64,000 nucleotides of DNA, taken from NCBI RefSeq assembly GCF_036417355.1, contig NZ_CP143889.1, positions 1,302,001-1,366,000 on the forward strand. Reading direction: 5' to 3'. This document shows positions 61,489-64,000 of this stretch, piece by piece. The stretch is from Akkermansia sp. RCC_12PD. Lineage in GTDB: Bacteria; Verrucomicrobiota; Verrucomicrobiia; Verrucomicrobiales; Akkermansiaceae. Each line of letters starts with the position of its first letter. Positions within the stretch are counted from its first letter, which is position 1. A program made the position numbers and the translations under genes. The notes beneath the pieces were generated by a model that saw nothing but the letters and a program-made list of their open reading frames with translations, did not search any database and had not been told where the DNA came from.

Positions 61489-62490
61489 TTAATAAGGTCT
61501 CCAGACAGTGGCGTTCCAGTCTTCCCGGAAGGGGTCCGGCTCCGGTTCCCGCTGTGCCGTGGCTACGGCAAGCTGCACTTCGTCCGCATACTGCCGTTTC
61601 AGGTCCGCCGCTTCTTCCGGAGTAAGCCATCCGGCTTCCAGAAGCTGGCGCTCCGCGACGGATACGGGGTCCTTTTTTTCATATTCCTCCTTCAGTTCCT
61701 TAGGGATGTAAGAGGCGTCGTCATGTTCCCCGTGGCCGCACATGCGCAGGGTTTTGGCCAGCACCCACTGGGGGCCATCTCCGATGCGCGCGCTGCCTAC
61801 GGCTTTCCGGAACGTTTCCAGAAGGGCCATGAAGTCAGTGCCGTCCACTTCATGAACGGCGAATCCGTAGCCGCGGCCCCTGTCCGCCAGGGAGGCAGTG
61901 CCGAATTCGCGGACATTGGGCGTGGAATAGGCGAATTGGTTATTCGTCACGACCAGCACCAGGGGAAGCTGTTCCACCTTGGCCATGTTGGCCGCTTCAT
62001 GAAAGGCTCCCGTGGAAGTGGTGCCGTCCCCGCAGAAAACCATGCCTACGGGGCCCGGAAGCTTGCCGTCCAGCCGTTTGGCGAAAAGGCAGCCGTTGAC
62101 AAAAGCCACGGAGCTGCCCAGATGGCTGATGGGGGCCATGTAGCCTTCAGCCGGAAGGCCGCGGTGAACGTTGCCGTCCCTCCCCTTCATGTATCCCAGG
62201 GCGGACCCCAGGTAGGCGCGTGCCGCCTCAATGATAGGTTCCCCCCATGCGACGCGGGCGGCCTGTTCGCGGATGAAGGGCGCAATTACGTCGTAGCCGG
62301 CGGTAAGAAAAACGCCGCCGCAGGCGGCAATGGCCTCATGGCCCCTGCCCAGATAAACGCCGCCCGTGATTTTTCCGGCTTTATAAAGGCTGGAAATTTT
62401 GGTGTCGAAGGCGCGCGCCAGAAGAATGGCTTGATAGGCCTTGAGGGCGCTTGCCTGCAAATCCGGTAATGTAGTGTCGCCATGTGCCAC
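61489..62490 (-). CDS. 2-oxoacid dehydrogenase E1, alpha subunit
   Basis: A 333-residue thiamine-diphosphate-binding subunit. The ThDP motif begins CGDGTTSTGAFHEAANMA and ends VVTNNQFAYST (GDG...NN). Other family segments are GGVYLGRGHEAIAA, GRDGNVHRG and TLRMCGHGEHDDASY. It is the first gene of the E1alpha-E1beta-E2-lpxI run on the minus strand. Confidence 0.92.
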   Translation of the reverse strand: MAHGDTTLPDLQASALKAYQAILLARAFDTKISSLYKAGKITGGVYLGRGHEAIAACGGVFLTAGYDVIAPFIREQAARVAWGEPIIEAARAYLGSALGYMKGRDGNVHRGLPAEGYMAPISHLGSSVAFVNGCLFAKRLDGKLPGPVGMVFCGDGTTSTGAFHEAANMAKVEQLPLVLVVTNNQFAYSTPNVREFGTASLADRGRGYGFAVHEVDGTDFMALLETFRKAVGSARIGDGPQWVLAKTLRMCGHGEHDDASYIPKELKEEYEKKDPVSVAERQLLEAGWLTPEEAADLKRQYADEVQLAVATAQREPEPDPFREDWNATVWRPY

Positions 62491-62550
62491 GTCCTTATTT
62501 TATATGCTGCATGCGGAAATGCAATGTCATTTCATCATACGCCGGGCCTC

Positions 62551-62578
62551 CCGGCCTTCCGGTCGGCCGGAGGGCCGG
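62551..62578. repeat. Very GC-rich 12-bp hairpin between operons
   Basis: CCGGCCTTCCGG pairs with CCGGAGGGCCGG over a TCGG loop, with one wobble. It lies just after the YugP-like gene stop (minus strand). No T-run follows, so it may be a weak terminator or a REP-like element. Confidence 0.4.
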
Positions 62579-62597
62579 TCCGGAAGGTTCGCAGGGG

Positions 62598-63356
62598 TCA
62601 GTTTCTGCCCCTGGCGTTCATGAAAATGAACACGTAGTACAGCAGCATGGCCAGGGAGGAAAGAGCCCCCACCACATAGGTCATGGCCGCCCAGAAGAGG
62701 GCGCTTTTGGCCTTGCCATGGTCAAAATAGTTCATCAGGTGTGAGCGGTCCAGCCATTTCAGAGCTCTGGCGGAAGCGTCAAATTCCACCGGTAGCGTGA
62801 TGAAAGCAAATATCGTAGTGACGGCGAACAGGCCGATGCCCAGCCCCAATACCCAGGGGGAACCGCCCATCGCCAGCAGGACAATGCCGATCATCAGCAC
62901 GATTCCGACCAGGTTGGAGGATAGCTGCACCACGGGCACCAGCGCGGAGCGCAGTCCCAGCCAGTGGTAGGCCTGGGCGTGCTGGACGGCATGCCCCACT
63001 TCATGGGCCGCCACGGCCGCTGCCGCGATGCTGTTGGAGTTGTAAACGGATTCGCTCAAATTGACGGTCTTGTCCGCCGGATTGTAGTGGTCCGTCAGAT
63101 GGCCTGGGGTGGACGTCACCTTGACGTCCGTGATGTGGTTGTCTTTCAGCATTTGCTCAGCCACTTCCCGTCCCGTCATCGGGATGGGAATCTGGGAGTA
63201 TTCGCTGAAACGGCTTTTCATCCGCGCGCTGACCAGCCAGCTGAGCAGCATGGAGCCCAGCAGGATGATCCAATAAATGGTATAGGAATGCTGCGGAGCG
63301 GATTCCGCGTTTTGCACGTAATAGGAAAGGATATTTACGTTGAAGAATTCAATCAT
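62598..63356 (-). CDS. YugP-type membrane zinc metallopeptidase
   Basis: A 252-residue protein. An N-terminal membrane helix is followed by a long soluble loop, then the metal-binding HEVGHAVQHAQAYHWL (HExxH), with further membrane helices (VPVVQLSSNLVGIVLMIGIV). The FDASARALKWL segment near the C-terminus is typical of the YugP/Zn_peptidase_2 family. Substrate is unknown; a membrane protein quality-control role is suspected for the family. Confidence 0.88.
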   Translation of the reverse strand: MIEFFNVNILSYYVQNAESAPQHSYTIYWIILLGSMLLSWLVSARMKSRFSEYSQIPIPMTGREVAEQMLKDNHITDVKVTSTPGHLTDHYNPADKTVNLSESVYNSNSIAAAAVAAHEVGHAVQHAQAYHWLGLRSALVPVVQLSSNLVGIVLMIGIVLLAMGGSPWVLGLGIGLFAVTTIFAFITLPVEFDASARALKWLDRSHLMNYFDHGKAKSALFWAAMTYVVGALSSLAMLLYYVFIFMNARGRN

Positions 63357-63457
63357 TGCAGTTTTGACTTTATATCATCTGGTTTCATTGACTCCAGCGA
63401 GCGGCGTGTCAGTGTACGGCCCGTTTGTCATCAAGGGTTCATGCCCCTGGGGAAGGA

Positions 63458-63916
63458 TCAGTCGTCAATTTTTTTGGAAAGTAGCCTGCCGTCCGGGGTA
63501 TAATACAGTTCCAGCTTTCGGACGGCGGCGCTTTCCGAACGGCAGTCGACGCGGTATTTTACGGTTCCCCGTACGGTGATTTGTTTGGCGCTGCGCAGGG
63601 CGTATCCCGGAAAGTCCTTAGCGACCGCCGCCGTGACCGGAGCAGGAAGGCTCTGGAGGGGAACATCCGCCTTGATGAGGAAGACGGTGCCGTCTGCGGA
63701 GAGTTTCATCTCGTATTCCAGGCCGTTGATGTGGAATTCCGCTTCATAGACGTCTTCGTCATGGTCAAAGTCCCATTCGATGACGCCGGCGTTCGGAAAC
63801 TGGTTCTGCACTTGGGCTTTGACGGGGGCGGGCACATTGGAGGCCGGGATGTCTGCAAAACCGGATGCGATGAATGCGGCACAGAGAACTGGTAAAAGAA
63901 TTCCGGAAATGTTCAT
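63458..63916 (-). CDS. Secreted PepSY-like protein
   Basis: About 152 residues from the ATG at 63916 with a signal peptide (MNISGILLPVLCAAFIASGF). Two similar units (VPAPVKAQVQNQFPNAGVIEW and LPAPVTAAVAKDFPGYALR), each followed by charged beta strands, match the PepSY_like (BLIP-like) family of Bacteroidetes-type secreted proteins. Function is not established. An ATG at 63940 would add eight residues. Confidence 0.75.
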   Translation of the reverse strand: MNISGILLPVLCAAFIASGFADIPASNVPAPVKAQVQNQFPNAGVIEWDFDHDEDVYEAEFHINGLEYEMKLSADGTVFLIKADVPLQSLPAPVTAAVAKDFPGYALRSAKQITVRGTVKYRVDCRSESAAVRKLELYYTPDGRLLSKKIDD

Positions 63917-64000
63917 AACATATGCAATAATTGTATTCATTAAAAAAACAAGATTTTTTTCAGGCTTCCGTGTGACAGTTGCGTCACGCATTACCCTCAG

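Overview
The window is a bacterial chromosome segment that most resembles Akkermansia muciniphila or a close relative (Verrucomicrobiota). This is inferred from gene content: several secreted glycan-degrading enzymes (GH36, GH105, GH20, GH16), a PEP-CTERM sorted surface protein, a cysteine-rich Rhs protein, LpxI for lipid A, a phosphoethanolamine transferase, an oxygen-independent class III ribonucleotide reductase, rubrerythrin, and many small secreted Ala/Lys-rich proteins. Most of the DNA is GC-rich, but about 5.8-17.9 kb is clearly more AT-rich and carries mobile or accessory genes.

Layout. 0-5.8 kb: DUF3750 protein, secreted thioredoxin-like protein, polytopic membrane protein, HU and GH36 alpha-galactosidase. 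5.8-18.4 kb: accessory island. It holds a PEP-CTERM protein divergent from an XRE regulator with three matching 17-bp palindromes between and across them, an IS1595-type transposase, a hairpin-rich non-coding stretch with an intrinsic terminator, a 1.9k-residue Rhs protein with a short C-terminal toxin-like tip, its overlapping two-repeat candidate immunity gene and a glycosyltransferase. The right edge is marked by a relic of a second GH36 3' end and a decayed lipoprotein gene. 18.5-23.6 kb: minus-strand class III RNR operon in which the glycyl-radical segment is a separate 64-residue ORF, preceded by a cobalamin riboswitch and a promoter overlapped by an NrdR-like box. 23.7-34.6 kb: GH105/DUF4861 enzyme, EptA-like transferase, a thioredoxin-like/helical gene split by one amber codon, rubrerythrin with a PerR-like box, M42 peptidase and GH20 hexosaminidase. 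34.8-43 kb: five-gene run of secreted proteins of unknown function, including two tandem paralogues. 43-64 kb: mostly housekeeping (MFS, alkaline phosphatase, MscL, ArgD-like aminotransferase, ACT protein, EF-P, SGNH hydrolase, GH16, copper ATPase, RecN, PhnP-like hydrolase, MmcQ/YjbR, LpxI, 2-oxoacid dehydrogenase E1/E2, YugP-like protease). Among these is a WecB/TagA/CpsF glycosyltransferase whose frame is broken inside a run of ten G residues, a possible phase-variation switch.

The most promising items are the Rhs island with its structured leader and two-repeat partner, the XRE/PEP-CTERM pair with three shared operators, the split class III reductase under apparent B12 and NrdR control, the poly-G glycosyltransferase and the uncharacterised secreted operon. 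All assignments come from reading the sequence by eye; no database search was possible.
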